Source: Cytophagaceae bacterium
Lineage (GTDB): Bacteria; Bacteroidota; Bacteroidia; Flavobacteriales; Flavobacteriaceae
Assembly (NCBI GenBank): GCA_002710685.1
Contig: PALD01000041.1
Location: 1-64,000 of the forward strand
Direction of reading: 5' to 3'
Length of the DNA: 64,000 bases
Shown: positions 15,096 through 23,435 of the stretch, one piece after another
Numbering within the stretch: the first letter of the stretch is position 1
Layout of the letters: every line of letters begins with the position of its first letter
Position numbers and translations under genes: made by a program
Notes under the pieces: generated by a model
What the model saw: the letters and a program-made list of their open reading frames with translations, nothing else
Database searches by the model: none
Told to the model about the DNA's origin: nothing

Positions 15096-17825
15096 TTACA
15101 GTTCTTGAGCTTTTCTGGTCGCGGCAGGTGTTATGCCATACTTGTTTTTAAAGGAAGTAGAAAAATAATTTGGGGAAGAGAAACCGCATTTATAGGCAAT
15201 TTCAGCAATGGTCAACGTGCTCGATTTTAATAGGGATCTCGCCTTTTCTAGCTTAAAATCTGTCATATATTCACTCACACTTACCCCCAGTAACGCCTTG
15301 ACCTTGCGGTACAGTTGTACGCGGGATATGCCTATGGCTTTCGCCAAAATCTCCACATTAAAGTCTGAGTTATCGAGATTCTCCCGAATGTGCTGATTGA
15401 GTTCTTGTATGAAATTTTGCTCTGGAGTGCCAAAATTTTCTTTCTGTTCTATCTTATGAATGTTGTTCATGTAATAGAACTTGAGTTTCTCTCTATTATA
15501 GATGATGGATTTTAAGGATTGCTGCAAGATTGCAAAACTGAACGGTTTAACCAGATACAGGTCTGCACCACTCTGCAATCCCTTGAGGTAAGAATCTTTA
15601 TCCCCCAATGCCGTGAGCATCACCGTGGGAATGTGAGAGGTACGCAAATCTGACTTCAAGATCTTGCATACCTCATAGCCACTATGCCCCACAATATTAA
15701 CGTCACACAAGATTATATCTGGTATGTGCTCAAAAGCCAGATCTAGGGCATCAGCCCCGTCAGACTTTAAAGTTATATACTCCCGCGACAATCTTTTCTC
15801 AAGATATTTCTGCAATTCTGTATTGTCTTCAATGATGAGTATTGAGAATTTGTCTTCCTGCTCCACATTTTCCTGTGGTAGAAAATTTTTATCTGACGTC
15901 TGCGCAAATTCTATAATAGAATTATTGTCTGCGACCTCAGGTTCATCAATAATATGGTCTTCATTAAAATGTGTCTTGCCCTTAAATAGGGTAATGATAA
16001 ACTGAGTTCCCCTGTGTGAATGTACCTCGATCTTGCCCAGGTGCAGATCTATAAATTGTTTAGTAAGGTTGAGGCCTATACCAGAGCTGTTTTTACGGTT
16101 TATTGCACCTCTAAAAAACGCATCAAAAACATTCGCTAACTCTTCCTGCGGGATGCCTATCCCCGAATCTTTAAAAAGAATCTTTACTTCGTTGCCTTCT
16201 GGATAATCCTTGATTTCAATGTGTATCTTGCCATGATCTGGAGTAAATTTAAACGCGTTTGAGAGAAGGTTGAAGTAGGCCTTATCCATCAAGTTGCGAT
16301 CCATATAAACATACACCTCTTCATTATTTGTTTTTAATGTATACTTAATATCCCTCTTCTTCGCCTCGCGTTCAAACTCTTTATAAATCAATGCAGAAAA
16401 CTTAAAGAGATTTGTTTTTGAAACGCGTAGATTGAAAGTGCGGTCCTCTACTTTTCTAAAATCAAGAAGATTATTTATCAACCTCAGTAATCTATTTGAG
16501 TTATTGTAGATAAGCTCTACCTCGTTAATTAAAAACGATCCTGCCAGTTTCTTGTTTTCTGCTATAGATTCTATTGAACTTTGTATAAGTGTAATGGGAG
16601 TTTTGAACTCATGTGATATTCCAGTGAAGAAATTCATCCGTGCCTCATTACTTTCCTTGGCCTCATTGGCAATCTTCTTGATCTGGTTGCGCTGTGTGGT
16701 TACTTTTTCATTTGTGATCTCCAGTTGTCTATTCTTTCGCCTTATAAGTCTAATTGAAAATATACTGTAGATTGTAAGGCAGATAGTGATGATAAAAAGT
16801 ATGAGCACAACTTGCAAGATATTTTTCTGCAGGGAGTACCGCTCTTTCTGTATGGCCAGAACGTTAACCTGCTCTTCAATCTCATGTTGCTGCTCATTGA
16901 TTTTATCAAATTGATCTTTCATGATATCCACATTGATACGATCTATCAAGGTGGTGCTTAAAATATTACGCTTAGAGAAATCCTTACCTTCCAGTATATC
17001 CAGGGTCAAGTCAATAGCTTCTGCTCCCGCTGTGGGATATAATACCGTTGCCACGAAATCGCCTCGTGCGACCATATTAACACCACCATCGGGGAGGTTT
17101 AGACCGTCAACACCTATGAACTTTATCTTTTCAGAGAGTCCTAACTGCTGAGCAATCCGCAGGGCATTGAGTGTGGTATCATCATTAAAACCATACACGT
17201 AGTCAATGGAATCCCCCATAACTTTAAATGCTTTTAAAATCTCATCGTGTGGAAAACCTTGAAAGGATTTTACAACCTGTATATCTTCATGCTCATCTAC
17301 AACCTGGTAAAAGCCTAGGCTACGTTCTTTTGCAGGAGAGGAGTTGTCTCCTCCACGTATTTCCATGACGTGCAGCGGAGCCGTCTTTTGAGACACGATA
17401 TAGTTACCCACATTGCGCCCCACTTGTAAATTATCTCCACCTATGAATGCTGTATAATTCTCAGAGTTTACTTTTCTATCGATGAGGATTATGGGAATAT
17501 TTTTGGCGAAAGCCTTATTTAAAACCGGCACGAGGGAGTCTGCATCTAGCGGTGAGACTATAATGGCATCTTTACCAGCGGCAATCATACTTTCTATCTG
17601 CTTTATTTGTAATGCAATATCCGCTTCTGCCTGGGTAATCTGTAAGGCGATGTCACTATTTAACGAGGCCTTGAGCTGCATGCTCTCGTTCATGGCAACA
17701 CGCCACGGGTGAGAGCCCAGGCATTGTGAAAAGCCTATATCATATTTAGCCATGGGCTGCTTCTCACACCCCTGAATACAAAATATAACGAGTATTGCGA
17801 GAACAAAACCTTTCCTTAAAGTCAT
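15096..17825 (-). CDS. Hybrid two-component regulator with periplasmic sugar-binding sensor
   Basis: A 909-residue one-protein two-component system. Order: export signal, periplasmic binding protein-like sensor of LacI/ribose-binding type (about 27-300, IIVSPLDADS, IPIILIDRK, IGVDG), coiled coil, one membrane helix (about 336-358), HisKA with phospho-His405 (GISHEFKTP), HATPase (N box NAFKFTP, DSGIGIP, GIGLNL), receiver with phospho-Asp708 (IILCDVN) and Lys760 (VKPF), and a C-terminal AraC helix-turn-helix (about 822-909). The architecture is that of BT1754 of Bacteroides thetaiotaomicron, a fructose sensor (established). Next to susCD/GH32 it is very likely the fructose-responsive activator of this locus. 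Confidence 0.94.
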   Translation of the reverse strand: MTLRKGFVLAILVIFCIQGCEKQPMAKYDIGFSQCLGSHPWRVAMNESMQLKASLNSDIALQITQAEADIALQIKQIESMIAAGKDAIIVSPLDADSLVPVLNKAFAKNIPIILIDRKVNSENYTAFIGGDNLQVGRNVGNYIVSQKTAPLHVMEIRGGDNSSPAKERSLGFYQVVDEHEDIQVVKSFQGFPHDEILKAFKVMGDSIDYVYGFNDDTTLNALRIAQQLGLSEKIKFIGVDGLNLPDGGVNMVARGDFVATVLYPTAGAEAIDLTLDILEGKDFSKRNILSTTLIDRINVDIMKDQFDKINEQQHEIEEQVNVLAIQKERYSLQKNILQVVLILFIITICLTIYSIFSIRLIRRKNRQLEITNEKVTTQRNQIKKIANEAKESNEARMNFFTGISHEFKTPITLIQSSIESIAENKKLAGSFLINEVELIYNNSNRLLRLINNLLDFRKVEDRTFNLRVSKTNLFKFSALIYKEFEREAKKRDIKYTLKTNNEEVYVYMDRNLMDKAYFNLLSNAFKFTPDHGKIHIEIKDYPEGNEVKILFKDSGIGIPQEELANVFDAFFRGAINRKNSSGIGLNLTKQFIDLHLGKIEVHSHRGTQFIITLFKGKTHFNEDHIIDEPEVADNNSIIEFAQTSDKNFLPQENVEQEDKFSILIIEDNTELQKYLEKRLSREYITLKSDGADALDLAFEHIPDIILCDVNIVGHSGYEVCKILKSDLRTSHIPTVMLTALGDKDSYLKGLQSGADLYLVKPFSFAILQQSLKSIIYNREKLKFYYMNNIHKIEQKENFGTPEQNFIQELNQHIRENLDNSDFNVEILAKAIGISRVQLYRKVKALLGVSVSEYMTDFKLEKARSLLKSSTLTIAEIAYKCGFSSPNYFSTSFKNKYGITPAATRKAQEL

Positions 17826-17940
17826 TGATTTTTATTAGAAAGGTTGAAAATAGATAATTTTCAGCGCATTGTACAGAGAAATATCAAGCGATGGACCGAT
17901 TTTGACTGCAATTTATATTTTCCCAATAGAAAACAAAAAA

Positions 17941-17958
17941 GCCTCACTTTCGTGAGGC
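17941..17958 (-). terminator. Terminator after tRNA-Arg
   Basis: Stem GCCTCAC/GTGAGGC with a 4-nt loop; the minus strand continues with TTTTTTG. It sits 6 nt past the tRNA 3' end. Confidence 0.85.
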
Positions 17959-17964
17959 TTTCTG

Positions 17965-18038
17965 TGATCGCGAAGGGATTCGAACCCCTGACCGTCTGCT
18001 TAGAAGGCAGATGCTCTATCCAGCTGAGCTACGCGACC
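17965..18038 (-). tRNA. tRNA-Arg (anticodon TCT)
   Basis: 74 nt reading GGTCGCG on the 5' side and CGCGATC plus discriminator A on the 3' side (seven acceptor pairs, one G-U). D arm TAGCTCAGCTGGATAGAGC, anticodon stem CTGCC/GGCAG-type with loop CTTCTAA giving TCT, and T arm GGGGTTCGAATCCC are all present. CCA is not encoded. Confidence 0.95.
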
Positions 18039-18140
18039 TTTTTTTGCGGGTGCAAATATATCGCTTTTAACTAAGTCTTCAATATTTATTGTGAGAAATA
18101 AAAAGCTGCACTTTGAAACTTCCTCTCTAGGTCATTAAAG

Positions 18141-19901
18141 CTAGTTATTTTCTTGTTTCATTTGATAGGGAATATAATTTTCCCACTCCCAGGGTGTGTA
18201 AACATCCTTCATGCCCACGTCAAGGAGCTCCTTAAAAATCCCTCGGCTATTGGCGCTATTGGTCATGATGAGGATGCCCTTGCCCGTTTCAGGAAACAGG
18301 ATGCTGTAATGAATAAAGCCATCGCCCCCACCTTCTTTAAAAACGCCCTTGCCGTAGGGCGTATCCAGATATCCCCATCCCAGGCCATAACTTAGGTTGA
18401 TATCATCATGGGCATCGGTAAGGATTTTAGCACCTTCATTAAACTGGCTTTTAGTTTTTATCCTTATTTGTGGCGAGAACATCTCGTCATAAGACTCTTT
18501 TGTGATCAACTCCTGGTGAAGCACTGCCGTGAGGAATTTTATATAATCCTCAACCGTTGTCTCCAATGTGCTGGGAGCACGCGCCTCATTATCCTTATCC
18601 TTGGGATAAACGCTGCCATCTGCTTTATGGCCATAGGCAAAATCATTATTGAAGCGAGGCAAAAACCTATAACTCGTGTTTTTCATGCCCAGGGGCTTAA
18701 ATATCTTTTCTTGTGCCACCTGCTCAAGTCCTTTGCCCGTAAGCTTTTCTAACACCGTCTGTAGATACACCATGCCCTCGCCAGAATAAACAAACTTTTC
18801 TCCAGGTTTACCGTGAACCCTCAACTTGCGGTCTGGTTCATACCACCGCCAGTTGATAAATCCCGTGGTATGTGACAGGCACATCCTGGCAGTTATCTTG
18901 TGATAAAGCGTGTCTGCTTTTAAATCATCATAATCATCCTGCCACTCCGTCTGCGGTTCATATTCATATATTTTTTTGGGTAGATAGGACTCAAGGGGAG
19001 TATCCAGGTCGATTACCTTTTCTTCGACCAATTTCATTACCAGGACTCCAAAAACGGCCTTGCTCAACGAGGCCCCGTACATATTTGTCGTATCGGTCAG
19101 CTTCTCATTTTCAGGTAGGTTCTTATATCCCAGCACTTCTTTAAAAACCGGCTTGCCGTCATTGAACACGGCAACGCCCATACCTTGTATGTGTGCATCT
19201 TCGGCAAGTTGGTGTAGCTTTCGCGAAAGCGAATCTTGTGTGATTGCCGTGCCATCCAGCCTTATGATTTCTTGACTTTGCATCTTGCAGCCAGTAAGGC
19301 CCATGAACACCAGGAAAAGCGCAGTCATGATTTTTCTAGACTTCTTTATCCTTAAAAAGGGTATGGCGGGATAATAGCATTTATGGCTGTTGACCACATA
19401 GATTACATTAACGAGCACGGTAATCACACAAAAAGGCAATACTAGTATAAAAGCAAAAAACCCAAAGCCCTCCACAGTGACCAGCATGATAAATGATAAC
19501 ACATATGCCAGCAATACGGTGATCTGAAAATTGACCACCTTCTTGCCATGAAGGTCATAAATAGGATTATCATCACGCTTGTGAATCCACAAAAACAAGG
19601 GGATAAGCACATTGAACAACGGGATAACAAAACCAATGAGTGGTGACCCGTGCAGCAGTAACAGCCACTTTGTGGTGACCGCTTCTTCCTTGGGGTCCTC
19701 TAACGGTAGCAAATCATCCACATCAACATCCAGCGCTGCTGCAAGCAGTTTTACCGTTTGCAGGTGTGGGTTGACATCGCCTTTTTCAATGCGTTGAATG
19801 GTGCGCACCGTGACTTGTGTACGCTCGGCAAGTTCTTCTTGCGTAAAGCCTTTTAATTTACGTTGATAGACTAGGTTTTTTGAGATTGATGAATGGTCCA
19901 T
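18141..19901 (-). CDS. XRE regulator-DUF4870 membrane-serine beta-lactamase-like fusion
   Basis: A 586-residue protein joining three parts without a break. Residues 7-60 form an XRE helix-turn-helix (FTQEELAERTQVTVRTIQRIEKG). Residues about 77-175 are a DUF4870-like membrane module. From about 192 comes a second hydrophobic segment with a lipobox-like LTGC (Cys205), then a class C beta-lactamase/PBP-like serine hydrolase with SxxK at Ser278-Lys281, a YSG motif (in VYSGEG) and a GGGDGF loop. It could be a membrane-tethered regulator with an extracytoplasmic serine hydrolase sensor, or two former genes joined by loss of a stop. An internal ATG at 19328 (Met192) could make a stand-alone lipoprotein hydrolase. 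A GCTTTCGCGAAAGC palindrome lies at 19217-19230, encoding SLSRK. Confidence 0.85.
   Translation of the reverse strand: MDHSSISKNLVYQRKLKGFTQEELAERTQVTVRTIQRIEKGDVNPHLQTVKLLAAALDVDVDDLLPLEDPKEEAVTTKWLLLLHGSPLIGFVIPLFNVLIPLFLWIHKRDDNPIYDLHGKKVVNFQITVLLAYVLSFIMLVTVEGFGFFAFILVLPFCVITVLVNVIYVVNSHKCYYPAIPFLRIKKSRKIMTALFLVFMGLTGCKMQSQEIIRLDGTAITQDSLSRKLHQLAEDAHIQGMGVAVFNDGKPVFKEVLGYKNLPENEKLTDTTNMYGASLSKAVFGVLVMKLVEEKVIDLDTPLESYLPKKIYEYEPQTEWQDDYDDLKADTLYHKITARMCLSHTTGFINWRWYEPDRKLRVHGKPGEKFVYSGEGMVYLQTVLEKLTGKGLEQVAQEKIFKPLGMKNTSYRFLPRFNNDFAYGHKADGSVYPKDKDNEARAPSTLETTVEDYIKFLTAVLHQELITKESYDEMFSPQIRIKTKSQFNEGAKILTDAHDDINLSYGLGWGYLDTPYGKGVFKEGGGDGFIHYSILFPETGKGILIMTNSANSRGIFKELLDVGMKDVYTPWEWENYIPYQMKQENN
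19217..19231. repeat. GCTTTCGCGAAAGC palindrome inside the fusion gene
   Basis: Same 14-mer plus G as at 9988. It lies in codons just after the lipobox, at the start of the exported hydrolase domain. Confidence 0.8.
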
Positions 19902-20109
19902 GATTTCTAGAATTTTGTTGGGTCAAAGCTACCCCACATCTTGCTCCCTCCACCCGACATTTAGGTGTCACCTATATGTCAAGATAAGGCAAACCATTAT
20001 TTTACGTTGCATTTATAGCCTATTTTGACAAAAAAGGGCCTGAATATACCTGGGCTTGCGCCAAAATTATTTAACCATAAATTCAAGTCAACCTTCTACT
20101 TAATCCTTA

Positions 20110-20117
20110 TATCTTTG
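20110..20117 (+). promoter_or_regulatory. -7 promoter element of serine dehydratase gene
   Basis: TATCTTTG matches the Bacteroidota TAnnTTTG consensus and lies 19 nt before the start codon, giving a very short leader. No strong -33 TTTG was found. Confidence 0.5.
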
Positions 20118-20136
20118 ACCCCGTTTAAAAAACCAC

Positions 20137-21579
20137 ATGGAAAAGTCTGCGCAAATAGAATGTATAAGTGTTTTTGACATGCTTAAGGTGGGCGTGGGCC
20201 CCTCGAGTTCACACACCCTGGGACCCTGGCGTGCCGCACAGCGCTGGATTGCCGAACTCAAGAAAAAGGACATCTTTGAACTGGTTGAAAAAATACACGT
20301 TGACCTGTATGGATCGCTCAGCCTCACCGGCAAGGGCCACGCGACAGACATTGCAACTGTACTGGGACTCATGGGGCATGACCCCGTGACCATTGACATT
20401 GCCATAATTCAAACAGAAATTGACACGCTCAAGGCAAAAAATATCCTGTGCCTTAACGGCGAAAAAAATATCCCTTTCACCTTTACCGAAGATGTAAAGT
20501 TCAACCGCAACTTCCTGGAATTTCACCCTAATGGAATCACATTTAGAGCTTTGCTGAGCAATGGAAAAAAATGCAGCTCCTCCTTCTATTCCATAGGTGG
20601 TGGCTTTGTGGTAAAAAAAGAGCGTAAGAATGCCAGTAAAAAACTGAAGAAATTTGACGCTTTTCCCTTTAAGATTCAAACGGGTAATGAGCTGCTTGCC
20701 TTTTGTAAACAGGAAAACAAGAACATATCGCAAATCGTACTTGAAAATGAGCGCTCCCTCCGCACGGATGAAGAAATCAATGCCAGCCTCAAACAGATAT
20801 GGGATGTCATGTTAGACTCCATGTATGTGGGCTGTCACAGCGAGGGCAACCTCCCTGGTGGACTCAACGTAAAACGCCGCGCCAAGGAAATTCATGACCG
20901 TCTCATTGGTGAAACACAATACAGCGGCACCGAAGACTGGATTCCCGCGATAAGAAATACAGAAGTAAAATTCCGTCAAATTCTTAAATGGGTTAGCTGT
21001 TTCGCTTTAAGCGTAAACGAAGTGAATGCCTCGCTAGGCCGCGTGGTTACTGCCCCTACTAATGGTAGCGCCGGCACCGTGCCCGCGGTTTTGATGTATT
21101 ACCTGGTTATCGAGAACCACAACGCGGGTTTTGAAGAGATTAAAAAGTTCATGCTTGTCGCTGGCGAAATTGGCAGCTTATTTAAAAAAGGCGCGACCAT
21201 TTCTGCTGCGATGGGCGGTTGCCAGGCAGAAATAGGGGTTTCTTCTGCGATGGCGGCCGGTGCGCTTACCGAGCTCCTGGGCGGCACTCCAGAACAGGTC
21301 CTGATGGCCAGCGAAATCGCGATGGAACATCACCTGGGCCTTACCTGCGACCCCATTGGCGGCCTTGTGCAAATACCATGTATAGAGCGCAACGCGATGG
21401 GCGCGATCAAGGCGATAAACGCCGCAGAAATCGCTCTAGAAAGTGACGCCAGCAAAGCAAAAGTGCCACTGGACAAGGTCATCGAGACCATGTGGGAGAC
21501 CGCAAAAGACATGAATAAGAAGTACAAAGAAACTTCTGAGGGCGGTCTCGCGGTTCAGGTAAACCTCAGCGATTGCTAG
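20137..21579 (+). CDS. sdaA: L-serine ammonia-lyase, single-chain iron-sulfur type
   Basis: A 480-residue cytoplasmic enzyme that deaminates L-serine to pyruvate. The N-terminal half starts [20 protein letters not shown] (beta domain) and the C-terminal half has [14 protein letters not shown]. Three cysteines, Cys362 (GGCQAEIG), Cys404 (LTCDPIGG) and Cys415 (IPCIERN), have the spacing of the [4Fe-4S] ligands in characterised enzymes of this type. Length is usual for the fused form. It is transcribed away from the XRE fusion gene; the 235-nt gap has a good -7 box near its end. Confidence 0.95.
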   Translation: MEKSAQIECISVFDMLKVGVGPSSSHTLGPWRAAQRWIAELKKKDIFELVEKIHVDLYGSLSLTGKGHATDIATVLGLMGHDPVTIDIAIIQTEIDTLKAKNILCLNGEKNIPFTFTEDVKFNRNFLEFHPNGITFRALLSNGKKCSSSFYSIGGGFVVKKERKNASKKLKKFDAFPFKIQTGNELLAFCKQENKNISQIVLENERSLRTDEEINASLKQIWDVMLDSMYVGCHSEGNLPGGLNVKRRAKEIHDRLIGETQYSGTEDWIPAIRNTEVKFRQILKWVSCFALSVNEVNASLGRVVTAPTNGSAGTVPAVLMYYLVIENHNAGFEEIKKFMLVAGEIGSLFKKGATISAAMGGCQAEIGVSSAMAAGALTELLGGTPEQVLMASEIAMEHHLGLTCDPIGGLVQIPCIERNAMGAIKAINAAEIALESDASKAKVPLDKVIETMWETAKDMNKKYKETSEGGLAVQVNLSDC

Positions 21580-21645
21580 CACATTTAATCATAAAATAAC
21601 CTTTGGCGCAAGCCACAAATCCCTGATTTTCCATAAGATTGCTCC

Positions 21646-23415
21646 ATGAAAAATTGGATGCTTTTTAGCGCTTTTTTGTCGCTGGCGGTTTTGGCTCAAG
21701 GCCAAAAGAAAACACAAATCGCCTTTCTTGCAGATGTGCATTTGCAGGTTCCTTTTACTGAACTGGAAGGCACAGATTACCTCGGAATCATAAACCCAGA
21801 AACGGGGAAGCCCACGCTCATCCGCACCATGGAAGCGCAGCTGCATTCTACCCGTATTTTTAACGAGAACTATTTTGCCTTCCTCGCAGCACTAGAAGAT
21901 TTAGCCAATCGCGGAATCAAGTTAGTCGCGCTTCCCGGCGATTATACTGATGATGGTCAGCCGGTTCACCTGCGTGGATTGCAGAAAATCCTTGAGAAAT
22001 ATGAGCAGGAATATGACATGCAATTCTTTATCACCACAGGAAATCATGACCCGGTAAGACCTTTCGGTACGGAGGCTGGAAAATCAGATTTTTTGGGCAA
22101 AAATGGAATGGAGCAAAGTATTGTAAGTCATCCGGATTTAGCTAAGCCTGAGACAAATCTTCCTGCTATCATCACTCAAGATATTGCAAAAATGGGATAT
22201 GACGGCGTGACGTCCATCCTTCAGAATTTTGGCTTTAAGCCAGAGCAAAATCAACTTTTCTGGACAACTCCTTTTGCTCAATATGATGTTGAGAATTACA
22301 CTTTCGCGAAAGCAAAACAAGCCGCAGAACTCAGCAACAGAATGTATGAAGTTGCGCCTGGTTACACAGTTCCTGACGTGAGTTATGTGGTTGAACCGAT
22401 TGATGGAATCTGGCTGATGGCCATTGATGGCGATGTTTTTATTCCGCGTGATGGTGCGCCTGAAGATGGTGACAATTACGGCGGCGCAAGCACAGGGTAT
22501 AACAATGTGCTGACGCATAAGAAGCACTTGATTGCTTGGGCAAATAAAATGGCAGAAATGGCCAAGAACAATGGAAAAACATTGATTGCATTTTCACACT
22601 TCCCCATGCTGGATTTTAATGACAACGCTTCCGCGGAAATTGAACAGCTCATGGGCAAGAACAAATGGCAACTAGAGCGCGTTCCTGATGCGGAAGTCGC
22701 TAAAGCCTTTGCCGATGCAGGCATAAAAATCCATTTTGCCGGGCACATGCACATCAATGATTCTAACATCACAACTTCTGGAAACAATACGTTGTTGAAC
22801 GTACAAGTTCCTTCGCTGGCGGCGTATCCTGCAGCGTACAAATTACTCACCATTGATGGGCAAAAGTTAGAAATTGAAACCGTAGAAGTGAACACAAAAG
22901 CGTTTACTGAGCATTTTCCACTATATGAAATGGAATACGAGTATTTGAAAAACACAGCGCCAGAAAAGCTTTGGAATCATGAAATCTTGAACACTGAAGA
23001 TTATGCAGCATTCACTCAATTTCATTTAAAAGAATTGGTACGATTGAGATTCATTCCTCAAGATTGGCCGGAAGAACTGAGTTCATTTTTGGCGCAAGCC
23101 AACGCTCAAGACATCTTAAAAAAGATAAACGGTAAGCAATCAAAACTTTTATCTAGTTGGCAAGGAAGCGACCTTATCGAGGACTTTCACAAAATACGTT
23201 CGGCTGATGTATTGGCGTTTGACGATATCCCAAAATCCCGCATTCACGATTACAAATTGCTTATTAAAGCTAGTGCAAAATCAGAAAAAGAATCGCAGGA
23301 TGTTGTAAAAATGCAACTCCAACTGATGCTGAAAATCCTAGATAAATTCATGCATGGCACACCGGCCGACCATTTTATCTATAACCTGAAAACCGGAAAA
23401 ATCAGGCAAAAATAA
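21646..23415 (+). CDS. Secreted calcineurin-like metallophosphoesterase
   Basis: A 589-residue exported protein (signal peptide ending VLAQGQ). Metallophosphoesterase motifs appear in order: LADVHL (about 28-33), LPGDYTDDG (about 94-102), TTGNHDP (about 124-130) and HFAGHMHIND (about 363-372). Such enzymes hydrolyse phosphomonoesters or diesters with two metal ions; a nucleotidase or phosphodiesterase role at the cell surface is likely. It converges on a PI-PLC-like/alkaline phosphatase gene, suggesting joint use in phosphate scavenging. The gene holds four short palindrome repeats (21689, 22227, 22301 and 23087), more than any other gene here. The C-terminal ~190 residues have no motif I recognise. 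Confidence 0.88.
   Translation: MKNWMLFSAFLSLAVLAQGQKKTQIAFLADVHLQVPFTELEGTDYLGIINPETGKPTLIRTMEAQLHSTRIFNENYFAFLAALEDLANRGIKLVALPGDYTDDGQPVHLRGLQKILEKYEQEYDMQFFITTGNHDPVRPFGTEAGKSDFLGKNGMEQSIVSHPDLAKPETNLPAIITQDIAKMGYDGVTSILQNFGFKPEQNQLFWTTPFAQYDVENYTFAKAKQAAELSNRMYEVAPGYTVPDVSYVVEPIDGIWLMAIDGDVFIPRDGAPEDGDNYGGASTGYNNVLTHKKHLIAWANKMAEMAKNNGKTLIAFSHFPMLDFNDNASAEIEQLMGKNKWQLERVPDAEVAKAFADAGIKIHFAGHMHINDSNITTSGNNTLLNVQVPSLAAYPAAYKLLTIDGQKLEIETVEVNTKAFTEHFPLYEMEYEYLKNTAPEKLWNHEILNTEDYAAFTQFHLKELVRLRFIPQDWPEELSSFLAQANAQDILKKINGKQSKLLSSWQGSDLIEDFHKIRSADVLAFDDIPKSRIHDYKLLIKASAKSEKESQDVVKMQLQLMLKILDKFMHGTPADHFIYNLKTGKIRQK
21689..21707. repeat. TTTTGGC-TCAAG-GCCAAAA inverted repeat in signal-peptide codons
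   Basis: Arms of 7 nt, loop of 5. It encodes the end of the metallophosphoesterase signal peptide (LAQGQK). Confidence 0.75.
22227..22242. repeat. Near-complete copy of the TTTGGC...GCCAAA repeat
   Basis: TTTTGGCTTTAAGCCA, in frame encoding FGFKP rather than LALSQ, so a different frame tolerates the repeat. Confidence 0.7.
22301..22312. repeat. CTTTCGCGAAAG palindrome
   Basis: Perfect 12-nt palindrome within the metallophosphoesterase gene, followed by C, encoding the TFAKA stretch. Confidence 0.7.
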
Positions 23416-23434
23416 TTTTGGCTTTAAGCCAAAA
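23416..23434. terminator. Hairpin repeat forming the whole gap between convergent genes
   Basis: TTTTGGCTT-T-AAGCCAAAA begins on the base after the metallophosphoesterase stop and ends one base before the stop of the opposing gene. With T and A tracts on each side it can act as a small bidirectional terminator. Confidence 0.7.
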
Positions 23435-23435
23435 A

